A DNA stretch of 64,000 nt from Aphanomyces cochlioides (lineage: Eukaryota > Oomycota > Saprolegniomycetes > Saprolegniales > Verrucalvaceae). The stretch's first letter is position 1. The number at the start of each line of letters is the position of its first letter. The position numbers and the translations under genes are program-made. Positions 27,301-39,500 of this stretch are shown here, piece after piece. Location of the stretch: the NCBI GenBank assembly GCA_019828595.1, contig JAHQRK010000042.1:1-64000 (forward strand), written 5' to 3'. Below the pieces are notes generated by a model. It saw only the letters and a program-made list of their open reading frames with translations, made no database searches and was not told the origin of the DNA.

Positions 27301-30300
27301 TGCTCGTGTGGTGGACGACCAAGCATCAACTTGGTCCGAAATCAACACGCGAGAGTCCCAAGCATACCCCACAAAATGCATCTCGATGCCACTTTTTCTC
27401 CACTTTTGGTACCCACGTGCCACATGCACATCTCGACCCCATCGAGATACCCACTCGCCACGTCTGGCATGTTTGAAAGGTGTCATGCTCGTGTGGTGGA
27501 CGACCAAGCATCAACTTGGTCCGAAATCAACACGCGAGAGTCCCAAGCATACCCCACAAAATGCATCTCGATGCCACTTTTTCTCCACTTTTGGTACCCA
27601 CGTGCCACATGCACATCTCGACCCCATCGAGATACCCACTCGCCACGTCTGGCATGTTTGAAAGGTGTCATGCTCGTGTGGTGGACGACCAAGCATCAAC
27701 TTGGTCCGAAATCAACACGCGAGAGTCCCAAGCATACCCCACAAAATGCATCTCGATGCCACTTTTTCTCCACTTTTGGTACCCACGTGCCACATGCACA
27801 TCTCGACCCCATCGAGATACCCACTCGCCACGTCTGGCATGTTTGAAAGGTGTCATGCTCGTGTGGTGGACGACCAAGCATCAATTGGTCCGAAATCAAC
27901 ACGCGAGAGTCCCAAGCATACCCCACAAAATGCATCTCGATGCCACTTTTTCTCCACTTTTGGTACCCACGTGCCACATGCACATCTCGACCCCATCGAG
28001 ATACCCACTCGCCACGTCTGGCATGTTTGAAAGGTGTCATGCTCGTGTGGTGGACGACCAAGCATCAACTTGGTCCGAAATCAACACGCGAGAGTCCCAA
28101 GCATACCCCACAAAATGCATCTCGATGCCACTTTTTCTCCACTTTTGGTACCCACGTGCCACATGCACATCTCGACCCCATCGAGATACCCACTCGCCAC
28201 GTCTGGCATGTTTGAAAGGTGTCATGCTCGTGTGGTGGACGACCAAGCATCAACTTGGTCCGAAATCAACACGCGAGAGTCCCAAGCATACCCCACAAAA
28301 TGCATCTCGATGCCACTTTTTCTCCACTTTTGGTACCCACGTGCCACATGCACATCTCGACCCCATCGAGATACCCACTCGCCACGTCTGGCATGTTTGA
28401 AAGGTGTCATGCTCGTGTGGTGGACGACCAAGCATCAACTTGGTCCGAAATCAACACGCGAGAGTCCCAAGCATACCCCACAAAATGCATCTCGATGCCA
28501 CTTTTTCTCCACTTTTGGTACCCACGTGCCACATGCACATCTCGACCCCATCGAGATACCCACTCGCCACGTCTGGCATGTTTGAAAGGTGTCATGCTCG
28601 TGTGGTGGACGACCAAGCATCAACTTGGTCCGAAATCAACACGCGAGAGTCCCAAGCATACCCCACAAAATGCATCTCGATGCCACTTTTTCTCCACTTT
28701 TGGTACCCACGTGCCACATGCACATCTCGACCCCATCGAGATACCCACTCGCCACGTCTGGCATGTTTGAAAGGTGTCATGCTCGTGTGGTGGACGACCA
28801 AGCATCAACTTGGTCCGAAATCAACACGCGAGAGTCCCAAGCATACCCCACAAAATGCATCTCGATGCCACTTTTTCTCCACTTTTGGTACCCACGTGCC
28901 ACATGCACATCTCGACCCCATCGAGATACCCACTCGCCACGTCTGGCATGTTTGAAAGGTGTCATGCTCGTGTGGTGGACGACCAAGCATCAACTTGGTC
29001 CGAAATCAACACGCGAGAGTCCCAAGCATACCCCACAAAATGCATCTCGATGCCACTTTTTCTCCACTTTTGGTACCCACGTGCCACATGCACATCTCGA
29101 CCCCATCGAGATACCCACTCGCCACGTCTGGCATGTTTGAAAGGTGTCATGCTCGTGTGGTGGACGACCAAGCATCAACTTGGTCCGAAATCAACACGCG
29201 AGAGTCCCAAGCATACCCCACAAAATGCATCTCGATGCCACTTTTTCTCCACTTTTGGTACCCACGTGCCACATGCACATCTCGACCCCATCGAGATACC
29301 CACTCGCCACGTCTGGCATGTTTGAAAGGTGTCATGCTCGTGTGGTGGACGACCAAGCATCAACTTGGTCCGAAATCAACACGCGAGAGTCCCAAGCATA
29401 CCCCACAAAATGCATCTCGATGCCACTTTTTCTCCACTTTTGGTACCCACGTGCCACATGCACATCTCGACCCCATCGAGATACCCACTCGCCACGTCTG
29501 GCATGTTTGAAAGGTGTCATGCTCGTGTGGTGGACGACCAAGCATCAACTTGGTCCGAAATCAACACGCGAGAGTCCCAAGCATACCCCACAAAATGCAT
29601 CTCGATGCCACTTTTTCTCCACTTTTGGTACCCACGTGCCACATGCACATCTCGACCCCATCGAGATACCCACTCGCCACGTCTGGCATGTTTGAAAGGT
29701 GTCATGCTCGTGTGGTGGACGACCAAGCATCAATTGGTCCGAAATCAACACGCGAGAGTCCCAAGCATACCCCACAAAATGCATCTCGATGCCACTTTTT
29801 CTCCACTTTTGGTACCCACGTGCCACATGCACATCTCGACCCCATCGAGATACCCACTCGCCACGTCTGGCATGTTTGAAAGGTGTCATGCTCGTGTGGT
29901 GGACGACCAAGCATCAACTTGGTCCGAAATCAACACGCGAGAGTCCCAAGCATACCCCACAAAATGCATCTCGATGCCACTTTTTCTCCACTTTTGGTAC
30001 CCACGTGCCACATGCACATCTCGACCCCATCGAGATACCCACTCGCCACGTCTGGCATGTTTGAAAGGTGTCATGCTCGTGTGGTGGACGACCAAGCATC
30101 AACTTGGTCCGAAATCAACACGCGAGAGTCCCAAGCATACCCCACAAAATGCATCTCGATGCCACTTTTTCTCCACTTTTGGTACCCACGTGCCACATGC
30201 ACATCTCGACCCCATCGAGATACCCACTCGCCACGTCTGGCATGTTTGAAAGGTGTCATGCTCGTGTGGTGGACGACCAAGCATCAACTTGGTCCGAAAT

Positions 30301-30991
30301 CAACACGCGAGAGTCCCAAGCATACCCCACAAAATGCATCTCGATGCCACTTTTTCTCCACTTTTGGTACCCACGTGCCACATGCACATCTCGACCCCAT
30401 CGAGATACCCACTCGCCACGTCTGGCATGTTTGAAAGGTGTCATGCTCGTGTGGTGGACGACCAAGCATCAACTTGGTCCGAAATCAACACGCGAGAGTC
30501 CCAAGCATACCCCACAAAATGCATCTCGATGCCACTTTTTCTCCACTTTTGGTACCCACGTGCCACATGCACATCTCGACCCCATCGAGATACCCACTCG
30601 CCACGTCTGGCATGTTTGAAAGGTGTCATGCTCGTGTGGTGGACGACCAAGCATCAACTTGGTCCGAAATCAACACGCGAGAGTCCCAAGCATACCCCAC
30701 AAAATGCATCTCGATGCCACTTTTTCTCCACTTTTGGTACCCACGTGCCACATGCACATCTCGACCCCATCGAGATACCCACTCGCCACGTCTGGCATGT
30801 TTGAAAGGTGTCATGCTCGTGTGGTGGACGACCAAGCATCAATTGGTCCGAAATCAACACGCGAGAGTCCCAAGCATACCCCACAAAATGCATCTCGATG
30901 CCACTTTTTCTCCACTTTTGGTACCCACGTGCCACATGCACATCTCGACCCCATCGAGATACCCACTCGCCACGTCTGGCATGTTTGAAAG
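24338..30991. repeat. Array segment with six 184-bp variant units
   Basis: Six units lack one C, so CAACTTGG becomes CAATTGG (at about 24370, 25850, 26958, 27882, 29731 and 30840). The variant units start at 24338, 25817, 26926, 27850, 29699 and 30808, spaced 8, 6, 5, 10 and 6 units apart. Consensus units lie between them. The same variant recurs at 41392, between LINE copies B and C. The deletion creates an MfeI site (CAATTG). Repeated appearance of one marker mutation at multi-unit spacing is the footprint of higher-order duplication or exchange within the array. Confidence 0.93.
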
Positions 30992-33654
30992 GTGTCATGC
31001 TCGTGTGGTGGACGACCAAGCATCAACTTGGTCCGAAATCAACACGCGAGAGTCCCAAGCATACCCCACAAAATGCATCTCGATGCCACTTTTTCTCCAC
31101 TTTTGGTACCCACGTGCCACATGCACATCTCGACCCCATCGAGATACCCACTCGCCACGTCTGGCATGTTTGAAAGGTGTCATGCTCGTGTGGTGGACGA
31201 CCAAGCATCAACTTGGTCCGAAATCAACACGCGAGAGTCCCAAGCATACCCCTCAAAATGCATCTCGATGCCACTTTTTCTCCACTTTTGGTACCCACGT
31301 GCCACACGCACATCTCGACCCCATCGAGATACCCACTCGCCACGTCTGGCATGTTTGAAAGGTGTCATGCTCGTGTGGTGGACGACCAAGCATCAACTTG
31401 GTCCGAAATCAACACGCGAGAGTCCCAAGCATACCCCACAAAATGCATCTCGATGCCACTTTTTCTCCACTTTTGGTACCCACGTGCCACATGCACATCT
31501 CGACCCCATCGAGATACCCACTCGCCACGTCTGGCATGTTTGAAAGGTGTCATGCTCGTGTGGTGGACGACCAAGCATCAACTTGGTCCGAAATCAACAC
31601 GCGAGAGTCCCAAGCATACCCCACAAAATGCATCTCGATGCCACTTTTTCTCCACTTTTGGTACCCACGTGCCACATGCACATCTCGACCCCATCGAGAT
31701 ACCCACTCGCCACGTCTGGCATGTTTGAAAGGTGTCATGCTCGTGTGGTGGACGACCAAGCATCAACTTGGTCCGAAATCAACACGCGAGAGTCCCAAGC
31801 ATACCCCACAAAATGCATCTCGATGCCACTTTTTCTCCACTTTTGGTACCCACGTGCCACATGCACATCTCGACCCCATCGAGATACCCACTCGCCACGT
31901 CTGGCATGTTTGAAAGGTGTCATGCTCGTGTGGTGGACGACCAAGCATCAACTTGGTCCGAAATCAACACGCGAGAGTCCCAAGCATACCCCACAAAATG
32001 CATCTCGATGCCACTTTTTCTCCACTTTTGGTACCCACGTGCCACATGCACATCTCGACCCCATCGAGATACCCACTCGCCACGTCTGGCATGTTTGAAA
32101 GGTGTCATGCTCGTGTGGTGGACGACCAAGCATCAACTTGGTCCGAAATCAACACGCGAGAGTCCCAAGCATACCCCACAAAATGCATCTCGATGCCACT
32201 TTTTCTCCACTTTTGGTACCCACGTGCCACATGCACATCTCGACCCCATCGAGATACCCACTCGCCACGTCTGGCATGTTTGAAAGGTGTCATGCTCGTG
32301 TGGTGGACGACCAAGCATCAACTTGGTCCGAAATCAACACGCGAGAGTCCCAAGCATACCCCACAAAATGCATCTCGATGCCACTTTTTCTCCACTTTTG
32401 GTACCCACGTGCCACATGCACATCTCGACCCCATCGAGATACCCACTCGCCACGTCTGGCATGTTTGAAAGGTGTCATGCTCGTGTGGTGGACGACCAAG
32501 CATCAACTTGGTCCGAAATCAACACGCGAGAGTCCCAAGCATACCCCACAAAATGCATCTCGATGCCACTTTTTCTCCACTTTTGGTACCCACGTGCCAC
32601 ATGCACATCTCGACCCCATCGAGATACCCACTCGCCACGTCTGGCATGTTTGAAAGGTGTCATGCTCGTGTGGTGGACGACCAAGCATCAACTTGGTCCG
32701 AAATCAACACGCGAGAGTCCCAAGCATACCCCACAAAATGCATCTCGATGCCACTTTTTCTCCACTTTTGGTACCCACGTGCCACATGCACATCTCGACC
32801 CCATCGAGATACCCACTCGCCACGTCTGGCATGTTTGAAAGGTGTCATGCTCGTGTGGTGGACGACCAAGCATCAACTTGGTCCGAAATCAACACGCGAG
32901 AGTCCCAAGCATACCCCACAAAATGCATCTCGATGCCACTTTTTCTCCACTTTTGGTACCCACGTGCCACATGCACATCTCGACCCCATCGAGATACCCA
33001 CTCGCCACGTCTGGCATGTTTGAAAGGTGTCATGCTCGTGTGGTGGACGACCAAGCATCAACTTGGTCCGAAATCAACACGCGAGAGTCCCAAGCATACC
33101 CCACAAAATGCATCTCGATGCCACTTTTTCTCCACTTTTGGTACCCACGTGCCACATGCACATCTCGACCCCATCGAGATACCCACTCGCCACGTCTGGC
33201 ATGTTTGAAAGGTGTCATGCTCGTGTGGTGGACGACCAAGCATCAACTTGGTCCGAAATCAACACGCGAGAGTCCCAAGCATACCCCACAAAATGCATCT
33301 CGATGCCACTTTTTCTCCACTTTTGGTACCCACGTGCCACATGCACATCTCGACCCCATCGAGATACCCACTCGCCACGTCTGGCATGTTTGAAAGGTGT
33401 CATGCTCGTGTGGTGGACGACCAAGCATCAACTTGGTCCGAAATCAACACGCGAGAGTCCCAAGCATACCCCACAAAATGCATCTCGATGCCACTTTTTC
33501 TCCACTTTTGGTACCCACGTGCCACATGCACATCTCGACCCCATCGAGATACCCACTCGCCACGTCTGGCATGTTTGAAAGGTGTCATGCTCGTGTGGTG
33601 GACGACCAAGCATCAACTTGGTCCGAAATCAACACGCGAGAGTCCCAAGCATAC

Positions 33655-33669
33655 CCCACAAAATGCATC
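33655..33669. repeat. Left target-site duplication of LINE copy A
   Basis: CCCACAAAATGCATC, satellite sequence just before the LINE 5' breakpoint. It is repeated at 34862-34876 just after the LINE 3' end. It is 15 bp if the LINE ends at TTAA, or 13 bp if the element itself ends in CC. Confidence 0.93.
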
Positions 33670-34716
33670 CACAACTCGTATCTGCCTGGACTCGAAGACC
33701 TATACGATCAGTGCTCTACATCGACGCATGACCAAGCCAATGTATTGGCTTCGCTTCACATCACGAAGTTGTCGCATTTGTTGACTCCGTGTCAGCGAGT
33801 TTGGCCAGCTTCGATCTTGTTCGACAAAATCAACCGTGCCTGCCGCCAAGCCAATTTTGTCCCTCCAACGAAACAATGGATCTCAATCTTGGTGACCAAG
33901 TTATCACGATTGTTTGAGATTGTTTCTGAAGAGGATGCTCCCGTGTTCCACTTGCCGACGCCAAGCTCTGAATGGATGGAATGGCACTGGATAATTCACC
34001 CTGACTCGAGTCCGATCTTGTTGGCGCTTGCGACTTCGAAATCGGCTAAGATCAGAGCTTCTCCAGCTGTCAGCTCGTCCATTCTTCCTACCAAGCATCT
34101 CAACCTGCCATCCAACTTTTACGAAGACCCCAAGCGCCTTACCCAACTTGCCGCCTTCCTCCAACCCGACCACATTCTCCCTCGATATGGAGAGTTCATT
34201 TTCAAGACCCTTCTCCGCGCCAACGCCATGCAATATCTGTTTCAGTACCAAGACCCCAAGCCGACGTGTGTCTTCTGTCGTGTCAATGAGACGTACGAGC
34301 ATTTCCTGTTCTCTTGTGGATATGGTCAATCTGTTTGGTATTTCTTCAAGGCGATCCAGCGACTGCTCGAGTGTTCCTTTCCGTCCACGTGTCTGGAAAT
34401 GTTCTACGAGACGCCCAAGCCGTCCGATGGATACTACATCCGTGGCTATCTGAAGATCTGGCCGATTGTCCGAGCCTGCGTGTATTATCAAATATGGCTC
34501 CAACGTGCCGATCGCACCTTTCGACCCGACCTCACAGCGAAGAGTCCGATGGAAGTTGCCATTCATGCTGCCTCTTTGATCAAGCTACATCTACAACAGC
34601 TCCTGGTTGATCTCCCTCTCAAGAAGGGATACACCAAGGTATTCAATGTGCTCAAGCATCTATCTTCGGACCCCTGGTTACGTCAACACGCCATTCCTGA
34701 CAGTGTCGTTTCATGA
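33670..34716 (+). pseudogene. ORF2 C-terminal remnant of LINE copy A
   Basis: Codes for residues 1005 to 1352 of the LINE ORF2 protein, ending at the TGA at 34714-34716. It keeps the C-terminal zinc-binding motif CVFC-x7-H-x4-C (CX2CX7HX4C, zf-RVT type) but has no endonuclease or reverse transcriptase domain. The frame stays open upstream into the satellite to 33397, because the satellite is almost free of stops in that direction. This gives a chance satellite-LINE open frame of 439 codons. It has no start of its own and is best treated as a dead fragment. Confidence 0.93.
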
Positions 34717-34861
34717 GTGAGCTGACGGCTCACCACTTCATCTCCTGTTCAATGACCACTTTGCCATATTCTGTTTTCCAAGTTCTATTTATACAGTACG
34801 AGGCAAATTAGTAAGTCATTAGGGCCTTTGCTCAAAAATAAGGTTAATACAACTCATTTAA
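34717..34861 (+). other. LINE copy A 3' UTR with two stem-loops
   Basis: 145 nt. Directly after the stop codon is a perfect 6-bp stem GTGAGC / GCTCAC with loop TGACG (34717-34733). The 3' end can fold GGTTAA / TTAACC around a 10-nt loop (34842-34863, the last two C bases being shared with the target). There is no poly(A) or simple-repeat tail. In some LINE families a 3' stem-loop is what the reverse transcriptase recognises; whether these play that role is inference. Confidence 0.8.
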
Positions 34862-37800
34862 CCCACAAAATGCATCTCGATGCCACTTTTTCTCCACTTT
34901 TGGTACCCACGTGCCACATGCACATCTCGACCCCATCGAGATACCCACTCGCCACGTCTGGCATGTTTGAAAGGTGTCATGCTCGTGTGGTGGACGACCA
35001 AGCATCAACTTGGTCCGAAATCAACACGCGAGAGTCCCAAGCATACCCCACAAAATGCATCTCGATGCCACTTTTTCTCCACTTTTGGTACCCACGTGCC
35101 ACATGCACATCTCGACCCCATCGAGATACCCACTCGCCACGTCTGGCATGTTTGAAAGGTGTCATGCTCGTGTGGTGGACGACCAAGCATCAACTTGGTC
35201 CGAAATCAACACGCGAGAGTCCCAAGCATACCCCACAAAATGCATCTCGATGCCACTTTTTCTCCACTTTTGGTACCCACGTGCCACATGCACATCTCGA
35301 CCCCATCGAGATACCCACTCGCCACGTCTGGCATGTTTGAAAGGTGTCATGCTCGTGTGGTGGACGACCAAGCATCAACTTGGTCCGAAATCAACACGCG
35401 AGAGTCCCAAGCATACCCCACAAAATGCATCTCGATGCCACTTTTTCTCCACTTTTGGTACCCACGTGCCACATGCACATCTCGACCCCATCGAGATACC
35501 CACTCGCCACGTCTGGCATGTTTGAAAGGTGTCATGCTCGTGTGGTGGACGACCAAGCATCAACTTGGTCCGAAATCAACACGCGAGAGTCCCAAGCATA
35601 CCCCACAAAATGCATCTCGATGCCACTTTTTCTCCACTTTTGGTACCCACGTGCCACATGCACATCTCGACCCCATCGAGATACCCACTCGCCACGTCTG
35701 GCATGTTTGAAAGGTGTCATGCTCGTGTGGTGGACGACCAAGCATCAACTTGGTCCGAAATCAACACGCGAGAGTCCCAAGCATACCCCACAAAATGCAT
35801 CTCGATGCCACTTTTTCTCCACTTTTGGTACCCACGTGCCACATGCACATCTCGACCCCATCGAGATACCCACTCGCCACGTCTGGCATGTTTGAAAGGT
35901 GTCATGCTCGTGTGGTGGACGACCAAGCATCAACTTGGTCCGAAATCAACACGCGAGAGTCCCAAGCATACCCCACAAAATGCATCTCGATGCCACTTTT
36001 TCTCCACTTTTGGTACCCACGTGCCACATGCACATCTCGACCCCATCGAGATACCCACTCGCCACGTCTGGCATGTTTGAAAGGTGTCATGCTCGTGTGG
36101 TGGACGACCAAGCATCAACTTGGTCCGAAATCAACACGCGAGAGTCCCAAGCATACCCCACAAAATGCATCTCGATGCCACTTTTTCTCCACTTTTGGTA
36201 CCCACGTGCCACATGCACATCTCGACCCCATCGAGATACCCACTCGCCACGTCTGGCATGTTTGAAAGGTGTCATGCTCGTGTGGTGGACGACCAAGCAT
36301 CAACTTGGTCCGAAATCAACACGCGAGAGTCCCAAGCATACCCCACAAAATGCATCTCGATGCCACTTTTTCTCCACTTTTGGTACCCACGTGCCACATG
36401 CACATCTCGACCCCATCGAGATACCCACTCGCCACGTCTGGCATGTTTGAAAGGTGTCATGCTCGTGTGGTGGACGACCAAGCATCAACTTGGTCCGAAA
36501 TCAACACGCGAGAGTCCCAAGCATACCCCACAAAATGCATCTCGATGCCACTTTTTCTCCACTTTTGGTACCCACGTGCCACATGCACATCTCGACCCCA
36601 TCGAGATACCCACTCGCCACGTCTGGCATGTTTGAAAGGTGTCATGCTCGTGTGGTGGACGACCAAGCATCAACTTGGTCCGAAATCAACACGCGAGAGT
36701 CCCAAGCATACCCCACAAAATGCATCTCGATGCCACTTTTTCTCCACTTTTGGTACCCACGTGCCACATGCACATCTCGACCCCATCGAGATACCCACTC
36801 GCCACGTCTGGCATGTTTGAAAGGTGTCATGCTCGTGTGGTGGACGACCAAGCATCAACTTGGTCCGAAATCAACACGCGAGAGTCCCAAGCATACCCCA
36901 CAAAATGCATCTCGATGCCACTTTTTCTCCACTTTTGGTACCCACGTGCCACATGCACATCTCGACCCCATCGAGATACCCACTCGCCACGTCTGGCATG
37001 TTTGAAAGGTGTCATGCTCGTGTGGTGGACGACCAAGCATCAACTTGGTCCGAAATCAACACGCGAGAGTCCCAAGCATACCCCACAAAATGCATCTCGA
37101 TGCCACTTTTTCTCCACTTTTGGTACCCACGTGCCACATGCACATCTCGACCCCATCGAGATACCCACTCGCCACGTCTGGCATGTTTGAAAGGTGTCAT
37201 GCTCGTGTGGTGGACGACCAAGCATCAACTTGGTCCGAAATCAACACGCGAGAGTCCCAAGCATACCCCACAAAATGCATCTCGATGCCACTTTTTCTCC
37301 ACTTTTGGTACCCACGTGCCACATGCACATCTCGACCCCATCGAGATACCCACTCGCCACGTCTGGCATGTTTGAAAGGTGTCATGCTCGTGTGGTGGAC
37401 GACCAAGCATCAACTTGGTCCGAAATCAACACGCGAGAGTCCCAAGCATACCCCACAAAATGCATCTCGATGCCACTTTTTCTCCACTTTTGGTACCCAC
37501 GTGCCACATGCACATCTCGACCCCATCGAGATACCCACTCGCCACGTCTGGCATGTTTGAAAGGTGTCATGCTCGTGTGGTGGACGACCAAGCATCAACT
37601 TGGTCCGAAATCAACACGCGAGAGTCCCAAGCATACCCCACAAAATGCATCTCGATGCCACTTTTTCTCCACTTTTGGTACCCACGTGCCACATGCACAT
37701 CTCGACCCCATCGAGATACCCACTCGCCACGTCTGGCATGTTTGAAAGGTGTCATGCTCGTGTGGTGGACGACCAAGCATCAACTTGGTCCGAAATCAAC

Positions 37801-39500
37801 ACGCGAGAGTCCCAAGCATACCCCACAAAATGCATCTCGATGCCACTTTTTCTCCACTTTTGGTACCCACGTGCCACATGCACATCTCGACCCCATCGAG
37901 ATACCCACTCGCCACGTCTGGCATGTTTGAAAGGTGTCATGCTCGTGTGGTGGACGACCAAGCATCAACTTGGTCCGAAATCAACACGCGAGAGTCCCAA
38001 GCATACCCCACAAAATGCATCTCGATGCCACTTTTTCTCCACTTTTGGTACCCACGTGCCACATGCACATCTCGACCCCATCGAGATACCCACTCGCCAC
38101 GTCTGGCATGTTTGAAAGGTGTCATGCTCGTGTGGTGGACGACCAAGCATCAACTTGGTCCGAAATCAACACGCGAGAGTCCCAAGCATACCCCACAAAA
38201 TGCATCTCGATGCCACTTTTTCTCCACTTTTGGTACCCACGTGCCACATGCACATCTCGACCCCATCGAGATACCCACTCGCCACGTCTGGCATGTTTGA
38301 AAGGTGTATGCTCGTGTGGTGGACGACCAAGCATCAACTTGGTCCGAAATCAACACGCGAGAGTCCCAAGCATACCCCACAAAATGCATCTCGATGCCAC
38401 TTTTTCTCCACTTTTGGTACCCACGTGCCACATGCACATCTCGACCCCATCGAGATACCCACTCGCCACGTCTGGCATGTTTGAAAGGTGTCATGCTCGT
38501 GTGGTGGACGACCAAGCATCAACTTGGTCCGAAATCAACACGCGAGAGTCCCAAGCATACCCCACAAAATGCATCTCGATGCCACTTTTTCTCCACTTTT
38601 GGTACCCACGTGCCACATGCACATCTCGACCCCATCGAGATACCCACTCGCCACGTCTGGCATGTTTGAAAGGTGTCATGCTCGTGTGGTGGACGACCAA
38701 GCATCAACTTGGTCCGAAATCAACACGCGAGAGTCCCAAGCATACCCCACAAAATGCATCTCGATGCCACTTTTTCTCCACTTTTGGTACCCACGTGCCA
38801 CATGCACATCTCGACCCCATCGAGATACCCACTCGCCACGTCTGGCATGTTTGAAAGGTGTCATGCTCGTGTGGTGGACGACCAAGCATCAACTTGGTCC
38901 GAAATCAACACGCGAGAGTCCCAAGCATACCCCACAAAATGCATCTCGATGCCACTTTTTCTCCACTTTTGGTACCCACGTGCCACATGCACATCTCGAC
39001 CCCATCGAGATACCCACTCGCCACGTCTGGCATGTTTGAAAGGTGTCATGCTCGTGTGGTGGACGACCAAGCATCAACTTGGTCCGAAATCAACACGCGA
39101 GAGTCCCAAGCATACCCCACAAAATGCATCTCGATGCCACTTTTTCTCCACTTTTGGTACCCACGTGCCACATGCACATCTCGACCCCATCGAGATACCC
39201 ACTCGCCACGTCTGGCATGTTTGAAAGGTGTCATGCTCGTGTGGTGGACGACCAAGCATCAACTTGGTCCGAAATCAACACGCGAGAGTCCCAAGCATAC
39301 CCCACAAAATGCATCTCGATGCCACTTTTTCTCCACTTTTGGTACCCACGTGCCACATGCACATCTCGACCCCATCGAGATACCCACTCGCCACGTCTGG
39401 CATGTTTGAAAGGTGTCATGCTCGTGTGGTGGACGACCAAGCATCAACTTGGTCCGAAATCAACACGCGAGAGTCCCAAGCATACCCCACAAAATGCATC
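34862..39500. repeat. 185-bp satellite array, block 2 (25 units)
   Basis: Starts with the right target-site duplication of copy A and ends at the 5' breakpoint of copy B. Its length of 4639 bp equals 25 x 185 bp, plus the 15-bp target duplication, minus one base. The missing base is a C in the unit that starts at 38304 (GGTGTATGCTCG instead of GGTGTCATGCTCG). All other units look consensus. Nothing other than satellite is present. Confidence 0.97.

Larger units (their letters stand above)
1..33669. repeat. 185-bp satellite array, block 1 (about 182 units)
   Basis: Head-to-tail tandem repeat with a 185-bp period. Landmarks recur at fixed spacing, for example CATGCTCGTGTGGTGG at 2316, 2501, 2686 and onward. 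From 2127 to 33582 there are 170 consecutive units; nearly all are exactly 185 bp and substitutions are rare (for example 6240 G>A, 21313 A>C, 31253 A>T, 31308 T>C). Length exceptions are a 193-bp unit at 6567, a 187-bp unit at 8240, a 186-bp unit at 17677 and six 184-bp units between 24338 and 30991. Each unit holds KpnI (GGTACC), NsiI (ATGCAT) and CACGTG sites and several short dyads. The plus strand has only one stop triplet per unit, so 183-codon open frames recur every 185 bp; their phase shifts with the repeat, and I do not regard them as genes. No other gene lies in this block. Confidence 0.98.
33670..34861 (+). mobile_element. LINE copy A, 5'-truncated (1192 bp), inserted in a satellite unit
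   Basis: The 3' end of the same LINE seen full-length at 42787-50166. It begins abruptly at CACAACTCGT, matching ORF2 codon 1005, and runs through the ORF2 stop and the whole 3' UTR to ATTTAA. Truncation from the 5' side with an intact 3' end and a short target duplication is the hallmark of target-primed reverse transcription. It differs from copy B by one base in what I compared (GCATGACC here at 33727, GCAAGACC in B, C, F and the full-length copies), so the T is a private change in A. Copies B, C and F share its 5' breakpoint, and B also shares its 3' breakpoint. Confidence 0.97.

Noticed and set aside
2312..33603. Hundreds of overlapping open frames of 60-183 codons on both strands of the satellite, as genes
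   Set aside because: They repeat with the 185-bp period, overlap in all frames and have no domain. They exist only because the unit has few stops.
1..33669. CRISPR array
   Set aside because: The repeats are contiguous 185-bp units with no unique spacers between them, and no cas genes are present.
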